59,773 bases of DNA from Sphingorhabdus sp. EL138 (GTDB lineage Bacteria; Pseudomonadota; Alphaproteobacteria; Sphingomonadales; Sphingomonadaceae), in NCBI RefSeq assembly GCF_945882965.1, contig NZ_CAMCWY010000018.1, positions 1 to 59,773 on the forward strand, read 5' to 3'. The notes beneath the pieces were generated by a model. That model saw only the letters and a program-made list of their open reading frames with translations, did no database searches and was not told the origin of the DNA. A program made the translations under genes and the position numbers. Every line of letters begins with the position of its first letter. Position 1 is the stretch's first letter. Shown one piece after another: positions 25,571 through 34,443 of the stretch.

Positions 25571-27676
25571 ATGCTTTTCTGGCGCTCTTCTTCTGATAAA
25601 AATACGAATACCGACAGTCGGCTTGCCGCTTTCGATGATAATGATGCGCAGCGTTTTTCCGACGATCCGCAGCCATGGAATAACGCCACCCCCCCCGGGG
25701 GCAAGCGACTGTTTTTAGGCAAGACGCGCTGGTGGTGGTTTGGACGAACGGTCGCGAGCATGATCGCACTGTTCGTTCTGCTGTTGCTTTGGCTAGCGGT
25801 CACCGCACCATTGTCAAAATCGCTTCAGCCGATTGCGCCGCCGCGCATTACATTGCTGGCGTCAGACGGCACACCCATTGCGCGTAACGGGGCAATCGTT
25901 GATGAACCCGTCGATGTCACCAAATTGCCCCCGCATGTGGTGCAGGCTTTTTTGTCGATCGAGGATCGCCGTTTTTATACGCATTGGGGCATTGATCCGC
26001 GCGGTCTAGCGCGGGCTGCATGGTCGAACGCCTTTGGCAGCGGCATGACTCAAGGCGGCAGCACGATTACGCAGCAGCTTGCTAAATTCACCTTTCTGAC
26101 GCCCGAACGCAGCCTCACCCGCAAGGCGCGGGAAATGCTCATCGCCTTCTGGCTTGAGGGGCGCCTTACCAAGGACGAAATCCTCGGACGTTATCTGTCG
26201 AACGTCTATTTTGGTGACAATGTCTACGGTCTGCGCGCCGCATCTCTGCATTATTTTTATCGCCAGCCGGAGCGTTTAACGCTTAGCCAAGCGGTGATGC
26301 TGGCTGGCCTTGTGCAAGCGCCGTCACGCCTGGCCCCGACCAAGAACCCCGAACGTGCTGCAAAGCGCGCTGGGCTCGTTCTCAGGGCCATGGTGGCCAA
26401 TAAGGCCATAACGCAAGCCAAGGCGGATGCCACCCCTGTGGCGCGATTGGACGTGCGTGTCCGCGAGACATTGCCAACCGGTACCTATTTCGCCGACTGG
26501 GCCATTCCACAGGCACGGCTGCTGACCGAAAACGGATATTCCGACGTGCGGATAACCACGACCCTTGATGCCCGCTTGCAGAATATTGCCCGCAAGGTTG
26601 TCGCCCGCGCAGGGGTCGTTGACGCGCAAATCGCGTTGGTCGCGATGCGTCCAAATGGTGAGGTTGTCGCTATGGTTGGAGGCAAAAGCTACAAACAGTC
26701 GGCGTTTAACCGTGCGACGCAGGCCAAGCGGCAGCCCGGATCGACATTCAAACTGTTTGTGTATCTGGCGGCGCTTCGTTCGGGCATGACGCCGCAGTCG
26801 ATGATTGCCGATACCCCCATTAATGAAGGCAGTTATCGCCCGAAAAACTCCGGCTTGCGCTACCGAGGCGATATCACGTTGGAGCAAGCCTTTGCCCAAT
26901 CGAGCAACGTCGCGGCCGTGCGGCTGTACCAAAAAATAGGCGACGAAGAGGTGGAGAAAGCGGCCCAAGACCTTGGCATCCGCAGCCCGCTTACTTTGGA
27001 CCCAAGCCTTGCGCTTGGCAGTTCAGGCGTCACTTTGTTGGAATTGACGGCGGCTTTTGCGGGCGTGGCGGGCAACCAATGGCCTGTTGAACCGCACGCC
27101 TTTAAACAAGAGGAACAAGGCTGGATTGAGTGGTTGTTTTCCGGACCGCGTTCTTTCAGTGGACGAATGCACGGGATGCTGCTGGATTTATTGGGGGCGT
27201 CGGTGAAGCAAGGCACGGGACGGGCCGCGCAGCTTTCGATTCCGGCTTATGGCAAAACCGGGACCAGTCAGGATAATCGCGACGCATTATTTGTCGGCTT
27301 TGCTGGCGATTTGGTGGTTGGGGTGTGGATCGGCAATGACGACAACAGATCGCTAAAGGGCATTAACGGCGGCGGCTTGCCAGCGCGGATCTGGCGGGAT
27401 TTCATGTCGCAGTCTATCCGCAATGCAGCGCCAGTGAACAGACCAGAAACCCCGCAGATGCCAGATCCGGAAGGTCCGATTGAACCGCTTGACCTGCCTG
27501 AATTGCAGGAATTGCCAATCGATATTGGTAATTCGGACATTCGCCTTGAACAAGGGCAGGGCGTCACCGTGAACACGGATGTCAACGGCGTTCCGTTTGA
27601 AATTACGCTTGATCGCGATGGTGTCAATATTCAGCCTGCTCCACCTGCGGAACGTCCCGCGCCGGAACCACGGTGA
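25571..27676 (+). CDS. Class A penicillin-binding protein (PBP1-type transglycosylase/transpeptidase)
   Basis: Polymerises and cross-links peptidoglycan. It has 701 residues: a cytoplasmic N-terminus, one transmembrane helix at about 59-79, then a glycosyltransferase 51 domain with catalytic glutamate E131 in SIEDRRFYTHWGID and the motifs QGGSTITQQLAK and RKAREM. The transpeptidase domain carries the serine in RQPGSTFKLFVYL, SSNVA and KTGTSQDNRDALFVG. The C-terminus is an acidic Pro/Leu-rich tail. No Shine-Dalgarno sequence is seen before the ATG; a perfect palindrome occupies that space. Its last codon overlaps the start of the next gene. Confidence 0.94.
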   Translation: MLFWRSSSDKNTNTDSRLAAFDDNDAQRFSDDPQPWNNATPPGGKRLFLGKTRWWWFGRTVASMIALFVLLLLWLAVTAPLSKSLQPIAPPRITLLASDGTPIARNGAIVDEPVDVTKLPPHVVQAFLSIEDRRFYTHWGIDPRGLARAAWSNAFGSGMTQGGSTITQQLAKFTFLTPERSLTRKAREMLIAFWLEGRLTKDEILGRYLSNVYFGDNVYGLRAASLHYFYRQPERLTLSQAVMLAGLVQAPSRLAPTKNPERAAKRAGLVLRAMVANKAITQAKADATPVARLDVRVRETLPTGTYFADWAIPQARLLTENGYSDVRITTTLDARLQNIARKVVARAGVVDAQIALVAMRPNGEVVAMVGGKSYKQSAFNRATQAKRQPGSTFKLFVYLAALRSGMTPQSMIADTPINEGSYRPKNSGLRYRGDITLEQAFAQSSNVAAVRLYQKIGDEEVEKAAQDLGIRSPLTLDPSLALGSSGVTLLELTAAFAGVAGNQWPVEPHAFKQEEQGWIEWLFSGPRSFSGRMHGMLLDLLGASVKQGTGRAAQLSIPAYGKTGTSQDNRDALFVGFAGDLVVGVWIGNDDNRSLKGINGGGLPARIWRDFMSQSIRNAAPVNRPETPQMPDPEGPIEPLDLPELQELPIDIGNSDIRLEQGQGVTVNTDVNGVPFEITLDRDGVNIQPAPPAERPAPEPR

Positions 27677-29241
27677 TGCGCATGTTTTTTTCTTGGGCTA
27701 ACTTCATGCGATATCTTGCGGCATTGTGCCTGTTTCTGTCTCCTTCATGGGTTGCACCCGCATTTGCCGATGCAAGTGACATCAGCGCCGCATCACGCAG
27801 CGTGGTGCGGGTCATCGTATACAGCTCTGCCGAAGGTCAGCAGAGCATCGTTAGCATCGGCTCTGGCGTGGTTGTTGCGCGCGATAAAATCGTCACCAAT
27901 GCACATGTCGTTGAAATGGCCAGCGTTGATGACAGCGTGCAGATCGTCATCGTACCCTCCGATGGCACGCAAAGCTATCGCGCACGGTTTTCTGCCAGCC
28001 TGCCGGGTAAAGACCTTGCCTTGTTGCAACTGACATCTGGCGCGCTTGTCCCTGCAAGTATTTTTGCAGGAACGCCAGAGGATGGCGCGGACGTCTTTGC
28101 CATTGGCTATCCCGCGAGCGTCGATGTCGCTTTGGAGCAGAGCGAAGCCGATGTGCTGCGTCCACAGCAACCTGTCAAAACGCGGGGAACGGTTTCATCC
28201 GGCCGGACGTCGAAGTCCGTCGAGTCGCTTTTGCATACCGCGCCCATTGCACCGGGTAATAGCGGCGGGCCGATTGTTGATGCCTGCGGACGGGTGCTGG
28301 GTATCAACAGTTTCGGTTCAGTGCCCACGGATGGAGGCGCGGAATTTTACTTCGCCATATCGGCGCGCGAATTGTCGGCATTTCTCGCCAATCGCGGTGT
28401 CGCATTCCGTTCTGTGCGAGGCGATTGCCGGTCCGTCGCCGAATTGACGCGCGCCGAGGCGGAACTTGAGGCATCCACACGCGCCAAGATGGAGCAAGAG
28501 GCGCGTGTTGCCTCCGAACTACAACGCAGCCGCGAAGGCAAAGTGCGCAGCGACGCCGAACATGCCGTCATTGGCGAGCGGGAAAACCATCTGGCACTGG
28601 CCGGGCTGTTGCTGGTGTTAAGTGCCGTCGCAGGCGGTGCTGCATGGCAGTTTTCCGAACGTGAACAGCGCGACCGCTTTAAAGCCGCAACCGCCGCTGG
28701 CGCCGTGCTTTTTGTAATGGCAGTAGGGATTTTTGCGGCCCGTCCGTCTTTCAACGAAGTCGATGACCGGGTTCGCGCTGCGTTGACTGCCGATAGGCCA
28801 GACGATGCGATTGCCCAAAAGGGGATCGCTGCTGCCGAACCGCAGTCGAAAATCTGCGTATTGCAACCCCAACGTAGCCGCGTCACGATGTCTGATACTG
28901 CGGACGTTGAATTTACGTGGCAGGCCAATGGTTGCATCAACGGGCGTATGCAATATATCGAAAGCGGCGGCCGGTGGGTCCGAAGCTTTGTGCCCAACAA
29001 TGACGCGGAAATTTCCGTCATAAGTTACACACCAGAAACCGACATTTACCGCATTGAACGTTTCTTGCCGGGCAATGCCGCCATGGAATCTGCACGTGCG
29101 GCACGGCAACTTTACGACGTGAAAACCTGCACCACTGACCATAGCCAGCTCACCAACATTGAGAATATGACCAACACCATCGCGGCGCAATTGCCGCCCG
29201 CGCCGAACGAGATATTGCTGTTCACATGCGCTGACCGCTGA
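27676..29241 (+). CDS. Membrane-anchored trypsin-like serine protease (S1C/DegP-like catalytic domain)
   Basis: A 521-residue protein with a signal peptide (MRYLAALCLFLSPSWVAPAFAD). A protease domain follows with the catalytic triad visible: His in VTNAHVV, Asp in GKDLALLQL, Ser in PGNSGGPIVDACG. There is no PDZ domain. After an Ala/Glu-rich coiled-coil stretch (ELTRAEAELEASTRAKMEQE) come two hydrophobic helices near residues 300-360 (LALAGLLLVLSAVAGGAAW; AGAVLFVMAVGIF) and a C-terminal domain with cysteines. This layout, with the protease on the periplasmic side and paired membrane helices, is unusual. ATG 27676 overlaps the preceding TGA; ATG 27682 is an alternative. It is probably co-expressed with the PBP gene. 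Confidence 0.8.
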   Translation: MRMFFSWANFMRYLAALCLFLSPSWVAPAFADASDISAASRSVVRVIVYSSAEGQQSIVSIGSGVVVARDKIVTNAHVVEMASVDDSVQIVIVPSDGTQSYRARFSASLPGKDLALLQLTSGALVPASIFAGTPEDGADVFAIGYPASVDVALEQSEADVLRPQQPVKTRGTVSSGRTSKSVESLLHTAPIAPGNSGGPIVDACGRVLGINSFGSVPTDGGAEFYFAISARELSAFLANRGVAFRSVRGDCRSVAELTRAEAELEASTRAKMEQEARVASELQRSREGKVRSDAEHAVIGERENHLALAGLLLVLSAVAGGAAWQFSEREQRDRFKAATAAGAVLFVMAVGIFAARPSFNEVDDRVRAALTADRPDDAIAQKGIAAAEPQSKICVLQPQRSRVTMSDTADVEFTWQANGCINGRMQYIESGGRWVRSFVPNNDAEISVISYTPETDIYRIERFLPGNAAMESARAARQLYDVKTCTTDHSQLTNIENMTNTIAAQLPPAPNEILLFTCADR

Positions 29242-29283
29242 ATCTTGGATTGTGCGTGGGAACTTAGGGCTTATGGTGGCGGC

Positions 29284-30738
29284 ATGATCCGTTCGCTGTC
29301 GATTTTGTTGTTGCTATTGTCCGCAACACTTTCCGGATGCTCCGAAGGTGTCGACAATGAACGCGTCCGGGTTGACGTTATCGAAGATCGTCCCCGGCCT
29401 TTGAATGTATCGTCAACGCCGCTGCCTTTGGCGTCTGCCTATCTGCGCGCTGCAACTGCCCAAGGGCTAGTCACTTTCGATGAAAAAGGACGCGTTGCGC
29501 CTGGCCTTGCCAATCGCTGGATCGTTACCGAAGACGGCATGAGTTATATCTTTCGCCTGAATAAAGCGCTCTGGAATGACGGGCGTGAGATAGATTCAGG
29601 CGAGGTTGCCCGTCTGCTGACTGCCCGCATCCGGGAATTGCGCAAGGGGCGCCTTGGTGCCGAACTGGGTGTCATTGACCGTGTCGTCGCCATGACGGGT
29701 AAGGTGGTGGAAATCAGGCTGAAGGCCCCTATGCCCTATCTGCTGGAATTGCTCGCCTTGCCCGAGTTCGGGTTGCTCAGCAAAAGCGCTGGATCGGGTC
29801 CGATGCAAGCCAAGAAATATGGACAGGTTATGCAGTTGCGGCACAATGAAACCGATCACGATGGCGCGCAATCCCTGAGCAGTGCGATGGTAACATTGCA
29901 ACGCGGTGCGGCATCAACGGTGCTTGCCCGTTATGCACTGGGACAAAGCGACCTTGTCGAAGGCGGACGGTTTGACAGCTATCCCTTGCTCGATGCGGCA
30001 AACATACGGGCTGATCAAATCCAATTTGACGCGGTCCCGGGATTATTCGGTTTGCAAGTGGTTAATGGCGGTCCATTTCTGTCCGATACGGCCAATCGGA
30101 CGGCGATTGCCATGGCTATTGATCGCCCTAAATTGTTGACGGCGTTCGACATTGTGGCGTGGCAGGAAACGGTCACCTTGGTTCCCGAAAACCTGCCAAA
30201 TCGTGCGGGCATAGCCCGGCCTGCATGGTCAGTGCCATCGATGGAAGAACGCAGGGCGATGGCCGCTGCGACGGTTGCCAATTGGAAAAATGCGAATGGC
30301 GCGCTCCGCGCATTACGGGTTGCTTTGCCGCGTGGTTATGGCAGCCGGATATTCTTTGCGCGTTTGCGGGCTGACCTTGCAACCATCGGCATTGATATTG
30401 AGCGTGTGACGATGGACCGACCGCATGACTTGCTGCTCGTTGACCGAACCGCGCAGCAATCGAGTCCCATATGGTATCTGGATCAGCTATCGTGCAAATT
30501 TGCCGCAATCTGTAGCCCGCGGGCGGACGAGATTGTGGCCGAAGTGCGCCGAACGACCGATAGCGCGAAGCGCGCGCAGCTATTGGGGGAGGCAGAGGCC
30601 GAATTGCAGGCCAGTGTTGCCTTCATCCCCATTGCAAATCCTTTGCGTTGGTCGGTCGTCCGGCCCGGCCTACTGGGGCATTTTGCCAATGGTCGTGGCT
30701 GGCACCTGTTGCAATATCTTGGACGTGACCCGACATAG
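29284..30738 (+). CDS. Periplasmic solute-binding lipoprotein, family 5 (peptide/nickel type)
   Basis: A 484-residue lipoprotein with signal MIRSLSILLLLLSATLSGC (lipobox L-S-G-C). The remainder matches family 5 extracellular solute-binding proteins of peptide ABC importers (AATAQGLVTFDEKGRVAPGL; MSYIFRLNKALWNDGREI; AIAMAIDRPKLL). No ABC permease or ATPase gene is near, so either it serves a transporter elsewhere or it has another role. It follows the membrane-anchored protease, 42 bases apart, and precedes a DUF4112 gene. The ATG at 29284 was chosen because it starts the signal peptide. Confidence 0.85.
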   Translation: MIRSLSILLLLLSATLSGCSEGVDNERVRVDVIEDRPRPLNVSSTPLPLASAYLRAATAQGLVTFDEKGRVAPGLANRWIVTEDGMSYIFRLNKALWNDGREIDSGEVARLLTARIRELRKGRLGAELGVIDRVVAMTGKVVEIRLKAPMPYLLELLALPEFGLLSKSAGSGPMQAKKYGQVMQLRHNETDHDGAQSLSSAMVTLQRGAASTVLARYALGQSDLVEGGRFDSYPLLDAANIRADQIQFDAVPGLFGLQVVNGGPFLSDTANRTAIAMAIDRPKLLTAFDIVAWQETVTLVPENLPNRAGIARPAWSVPSMEERRAMAAATVANWKNANGALRALRVALPRGYGSRIFFARLRADLATIGIDIERVTMDRPHDLLLVDRTAQQSSPIWYLDQLSCKFAAICSPRADEIVAEVRRTTDSAKRAQLLGEAEAELQASVAFIPIANPLRWSVVRPGLLGHFANGRGWHLLQYLGRDPT

Positions 30739-30757
30739 GCACAAAGGAGTAACTTCA

Positions 30758-31180
30758 GTGCCGATTTCGCAGGAACAACTTGCGCGTATTGCCAGGGATT
30801 TGCCGGGTATGGGCAATGACCCAGTCGCCGTGCGCGCCCGTGTTGAGGCGCTTGAAAGGATATTGGAGCGCGCCTTCGTTTTTCCGGGCACGAAAATTCC
30901 ATTTGGGCTGGATAGTGTGATTGGCCTTGTGCCCGTGTTGGGTGACCTCGTGACCGCCTGTATGGGCGCGTATATGGTGTGGGAAGCCCGCAATCTGGGC
31001 ATGTCCAAATGGCAGTTAATCCGCATGACCGCCAATGTCGGTATTGATACTGCGATTGGTGCAATTCCCTTTGTCGGCGACGCGTTCGACCTTGTCTGGC
31101 GTTCCAACAGCAAGAATTTGCGGATTATCAAGAAACATCTCGACAAACATCACCCTGCGACGCGGATTATTGAAGCCTAA
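30758..31180 (+). CDS. DUF4112 domain membrane protein
   Basis: A 140-residue protein starting with GTG at 30758, preceded by AAAGGAG at 30743-30749. The conserved block FVFPGTKIPFGLDSVIGLVPVLGDL is followed by a hydrophobic stretch (VTACMGAYMVWEARNLG) and then IGAIPFVGDAFDLVWRSNSKNL, all typical of DUF4112. Two membrane-embedded helices are likely. The function of the family is not known. Its stop overlaps by a few bases the old end of the convergent RNase T2 gene. Confidence 0.85.
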   Translation: MPISQEQLARIARDLPGMGNDPVAVRARVEALERILERAFVFPGTKIPFGLDSVIGLVPVLGDLVTACMGAYMVWEARNLGMSKWQLIRMTANVGIDTAIGAIPFVGDAFDLVWRSNSKNLRIIKKHLDKHHPATRIIEA

Positions 31181-31918
31181 CGCCCGCGCCAGATTTTTAT
31201 CTGCGCCGTGGCCGGGGCGCGGCGGGTAAATGCCGGACACTGCCGGACACTGCCGGGGCTTGAAATCCCTGCCAAGGCAGATACGTATTTCCTCTAGCCA
31301 GCCTTTGCTATTGGTCTTCACATTAATGGCATGCGCGGGCAGGCCATCATTCAGATCAGCAAATCTTTCGGCCAGCGTTTCTGCCGTCAGGTGCGTCTCG
31401 CGTTCGGGTTCGCGGGACAGCCGCGCCATGTCGGGAAATTCAATCGCGTTGAACAGCAACCGCGCTGCCGCAAAATAAGCGGCGGGCGTTGTGGCCATGC
31501 AACTGCCATGTTTTGCCCATTGGTGTTGCAGCAATTGGGGGGACGGGCTGAGGCAGATATTATCTGAGACTGCTTGCCGGGGCAGCACGCCAACCGTGCG
31601 GCAATATTGCCGGTAATTGGCCCCTTTGGCCTCAGGCCATAGCCCATGCAGGACAAAACCAAAGTCGCCAATTTCACCCTAACATTGGAACCGCGCCGCA
31701 GGATCACTTATTCGACCACGGCAATATTCCGGGCTCCAACTCAGTGCCAGCACATAGCCGTCTATGGCCGTGCGCCTTATCTGGCCGGACGGAGGCAACT
31801 CCAGGGCCGGGCGCGGAAGAAATCGTGGTGGTTGGCATTGCCACGCTTGCGCCATGGTTGGTGCAGGTTGGAAAGCCGCCACGACAGCTAAAAATATGAA
31901 AAGCTTAAGCTTGCGCAA
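31177..31918 (-). pseudogene. Ribonuclease T2 gene, broken by an amber codon and a 10-base duplication
   Basis: The N-terminus has a signal peptide (MRKLKLFIFLAVVAAFQPAP) and the T2 segment YVLALSWSPEYC. Then TAG at 31681-31679 interrupts, and in the same frame the protein continues with GDFGFVLHGLWPEAKG (first CAS motif with His) and LLQHQWAKHGSC (second CAS motif). Near the end the 10-base unit TGCCGGACAC is duplicated (31231-31250), which shifts the frame into the neighbouring DUF4112 gene. Removing one copy restores an ending RRAPATAQIKIWRGR with TAG at 31179-31177, typical of the family. So two independent lesions exist in an otherwise well preserved gene for a secreted, non-specific RNase. 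Confidence 0.85.
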
Positions 31919-32753
31919 AGTCCAGTCCGATGTCGGCTGCCGGCGCGCTTTGGGTCAGGCGGCCAACCGAGATGTAGGTGACACCCGTCTCCGCCTTGGC
32001 GCGGATCGTTTCCAACGTCACCCCGCCCGATGCCTCAGTCGGCACGCGGCCAGCGATCAGCTTTACCGCCGCGCGCAACATATCTGCGTCCATATTGTCG
32101 AGCAGCAAATGGCTTGCCCCTGCCGCCAAGCCGGGTTCAATCTGCGCGATGCTGTCCACCTCAAGGATGATGCGTTCAACCCCTGCATTTTTCGCGCGGG
32201 CAACCGCTTCAGCTACGCCGCCGGCAACGGCAACATGATTGTCCTTGATCATGGCTGCGTCCCAAAGGCCCATGCGATGGTTCGTAGCGCCGCCTATGCG
32301 CGTTGCGTATTTTTCAAGCAGCCGAAGGCCGGGGATTGTCTTTCTGGTGTCCAAAAGGATGCAACCCGTCCCTGCGATGGCATCGACATATTGCCGTGTC
32401 ATTGTGGCAATGCCCGACAGATGCTGCACTGTATTCAGCGCGGAGCGTTCCGCAGTGAGCATGGCCCGTGCATGGCCCTTTAAGCGCATGAGGTCAGTGC
32501 CCGCGGGCACTTGCGCGCCCTCCGCGACTAACAACTCTATCTCCATCGACGGATTGAGCGCATGGAAAAATGCGACGGCGATAGGTAAGCCAGCCACGGT
32601 TATGGCATCGCGACTGTCCATCACCCCGTCGAAGCGGACATCGACCGGAATGACGCTTTCGGACGTGACATCTTTGCCCGTCGGACCCAAATCTTCGGCA
32701 AGCGTCGCACGGACGAAAGCGTTCATATCAAACGAGGGAATGTTAAAAGGCAT
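31905..32753 (-). CDS. nadC: Nicotinate-nucleotide pyrophosphorylase (quinolinate phosphoribosyltransferase)
   Basis: Turns quinolinate and PRPP into nicotinate mononucleotide, the third step of de novo NAD synthesis. It has 282 residues from ATG 32753 (MPFNIPSFDMNAFVRATLAED); an ATG eight codons earlier is possible. Family motifs: LAEDLGPTGKDVTSE, RSALNTVQHLSGIATMT near 130, DTRKTIPGLRLLEKYA near 160, GGATNHRMGLWDAAMIKDNH near 178-197 and the phosphate-binding EASGGVTLETI. The broken RNase T2 gene starts within its last 14 bases on the same strand. Confidence 0.96.
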   Translation of the reverse strand: MPFNIPSFDMNAFVRATLAEDLGPTGKDVTSESVIPVDVRFDGVMDSRDAITVAGLPIAVAFFHALNPSMEIELLVAEGAQVPAGTDLMRLKGHARAMLTAERSALNTVQHLSGIATMTRQYVDAIAGTGCILLDTRKTIPGLRLLEKYATRIGGATNHRMGLWDAAMIKDNHVAVAGGVAEAVARAKNAGVERIILEVDSIAQIEPGLAAGASHLLLDNMDADMLRAAVKLIAGRVPTEASGGVTLETIRAKAETGVTYISVGRLTQSAPAADIGLDFAQA

Positions 32754-32850
32754 GTTGATGTTATCCGGCCTGAGCATGATTGGCGACTATGCCCCAAATA
32801 TAGGTAAGTTCGCTATCGCCAACAATAACTGAAAACCTTTTATGGCGGGG

Positions 32851-33486
32851 TCAATAGCCCATTAGGCTCATGACTTCCTTGCGGCTCGATTGATCGTCAA
32901 GGAAACAGCCAATGAGTTTTGACGTTACCATGCCAACGCCGTGAACCTTCACACCGCGTCCGGTCATGCACCCATGCTGCGCATCAATCACAACAGCAAC
33001 GCCCTCTGGCTTCAAATTTTCCCAGATGCAGTTTGCGACTTCTGCGGTTAGGCGCTCTTGCACCTGAAGCCGCTGCGCAAAGCCGTGCAAAACACGCGCA
33101 AGTTTCGAAATGCCCACAACCTTGTCGGTTGGCATATAGGCAATCGACGCCTTGCCGATGATGGGTGCCATGTGATGCTCACAATGCGACTGGAACGGAA
33201 TGTCCTTGAGCAAGACGAGCTCGTGATAACCGCCCACCTCTTGAAAGGTTCGCGACAAATGCGCAGCCGGATCGTCGGCATAGCCAGAGCAATATTCGCG
33301 CCATGCGCGGCCAACGCGCGCGGGCGTATCGAGCAGGCCTTCCCGCTCCGGATTATCGCCTGACCAACGGATTAGGGTGCGAATTGCGTCTTGAACGTCA
33401 TCAGGAACGACAAGTTTGCCGTTCGCACCGATTTCGTCTTCATAATGGATATGAGCCATGGGAAATACCTTTTCGGGTTTGTTCAT
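32851..33486 (-). CDS. folE: GTP cyclohydrolase I
   Basis: First enzyme of folate (tetrahydrobiopterin-type) synthesis: GTP to 7,8-dihydroneopterin triphosphate. It has 211 residues with the type IB-free, classical zinc site: SHCEHHMAPIIGKASIAYMP near 108-127 and DAQHGCMTGRGVKVHG near 176. ATG at 33486 is used; an ATG nine codons on is also possible. The upstream 156 bases hold an AT-rich inverted repeat listed separately. Confidence 0.96.
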   Translation of the reverse strand: MNKPEKVFPMAHIHYEDEIGANGKLVVPDDVQDAIRTLIRWSGDNPEREGLLDTPARVGRAWREYCSGYADDPAAHLSRTFQEVGGYHELVLLKDIPFQSHCEHHMAPIIGKASIAYMPTDKVVGISKLARVLHGFAQRLQVQERLTAEVANCIWENLKPEGVAVVIDAQHGCMTGRGVKVHGVGMVTSKLIGCFLDDQSSRKEVMSLMGY

Positions 33487-33586
33487 CTTTAGGCTCCGGC
33501 AGGCGAAGTGCCCGCGTATTCAACCATAAAGATAAGTCTACCCGCCTCTAAAAACCATACGGATAATAGCCTATAGGGCCTGCATC

Positions 33587-33606
33587 GCTATATATGATGA
33601 TATAGC
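33587..33606. promoter_or_regulatory. AT-rich inverted repeat upstream of folE
   Basis: GCTATAT (33587-33593) and ATATAGC (33600-33606) are perfect seven-base arms around ATGATG, about 100 bases upstream of folE and just past the 3' side of the transaldolase gene. It could be an operator; its TATAT-containing arms recall the palindrome before the PBP gene. Confidence 0.3.
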
Positions 33607-33642
33607 ATCCGAGGCGGAAATGCTAATTTGTTGCGCAAAAAA

Positions 33643-34296
33643 TTAGCCAATCGCCTGACCGGTTTTGGCCCAATCGGCCAAAAAGCCCTCAATGCCCTTG
33701 TCCGTCAGGATATGCTTGAACAGGCCCTTGATGACCGATGGCGGTGCAGTCATCACGTCAGCACCAATTTTCGCGGCTTCAAGAACGTGGACACCGTGAC
33801 GGACGCTGGCGACGAGGATTTCCGTATCAAAAGCGTAATTGTCGTAGATCAGGCGAATGTCGCTGATAAGCTGCATACCATCAAAGCCATTATCGTCATG
33901 GCGGCCAACGAAAGGCGATACGAATGTCGCACCAGCCTTTGCGGCCAATAGTGCCTGATTGGCGGAGAAACATAAGGTCACATTGACCAATGTGCCTTCG
34001 GACGTAAGCGCCTTGCACGTCTTCAGGCCGTCAATGGTCAATGGCACCTTGATGCAGACATTGTCGGCAATCTTCCGCAGGATTTCGGCTTCCTTCATCA
34101 TTGTCGCGTGATCAAGTGCAACGACTTCTGCCGACACCGGGCCATCGGTCAAGGCGCAGATTTCGCGCGTGACTTCAATAAAGTCCCGGCCGGATTTGGC
34201 GATCAACGACGGGTTGGTGGTCACGCCATCGAGCAAACCAGTCGCCGCCAGATCCTTAATATCGGCAATGTCAGCGGTATCGGCGAAGAATTTCAT
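33643..34296 (-). CDS. Transaldolase / fructose-6-phosphate aldolase-like protein
   Basis: A 217-residue short transaldolase (TalC/FSA subfamily): [31 protein letters not shown], the Schiff-base lysine in NVCIKVPLT near residue 85, and [11 protein letters not shown] near 133. It exchanges or cleaves three-carbon units of fructose-6-phosphate. The ATG at 34296 matches the family N-terminus; an in-frame extension upstream looks non-coding. It is divergent from priA with 147 bases between the start codons. Confidence 0.93.
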   Translation of the reverse strand: MKFFADTADIADIKDLAATGLLDGVTTNPSLIAKSGRDFIEVTREICALTDGPVSAEVVALDHATMMKEAEILRKIADNVCIKVPLTIDGLKTCKALTSEGTLVNVTLCFSANQALLAAKAGATFVSPFVGRHDDNGFDGMQLISDIRLIYDNYAFDTEILVASVRHGVHVLEAAKIGADVMTAPPSVIKGLFKHILTDKGIEGFLADWAKTGQAIG

Positions 34297-34443
34297 GGCA
34301 CTGTTTCCTGATTGGAGATTCGGTTTCATGTCTCTTGGCAAAATATCGGCCAAAACAACAGACCTATTGGAACCAGATCTGCGATGATGCGCGATGATCA
34401 TCCAGATGGTGACGTTCGCCGCATCATTGCCTATACCCGCCAT

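Noticed and set aside
31016-31588. Independent 190-residue minus-strand gene
   Set aside because: It is the second half of the RNase T2 gene after the amber codon, extended into DUF4112 by the 10-base duplication.
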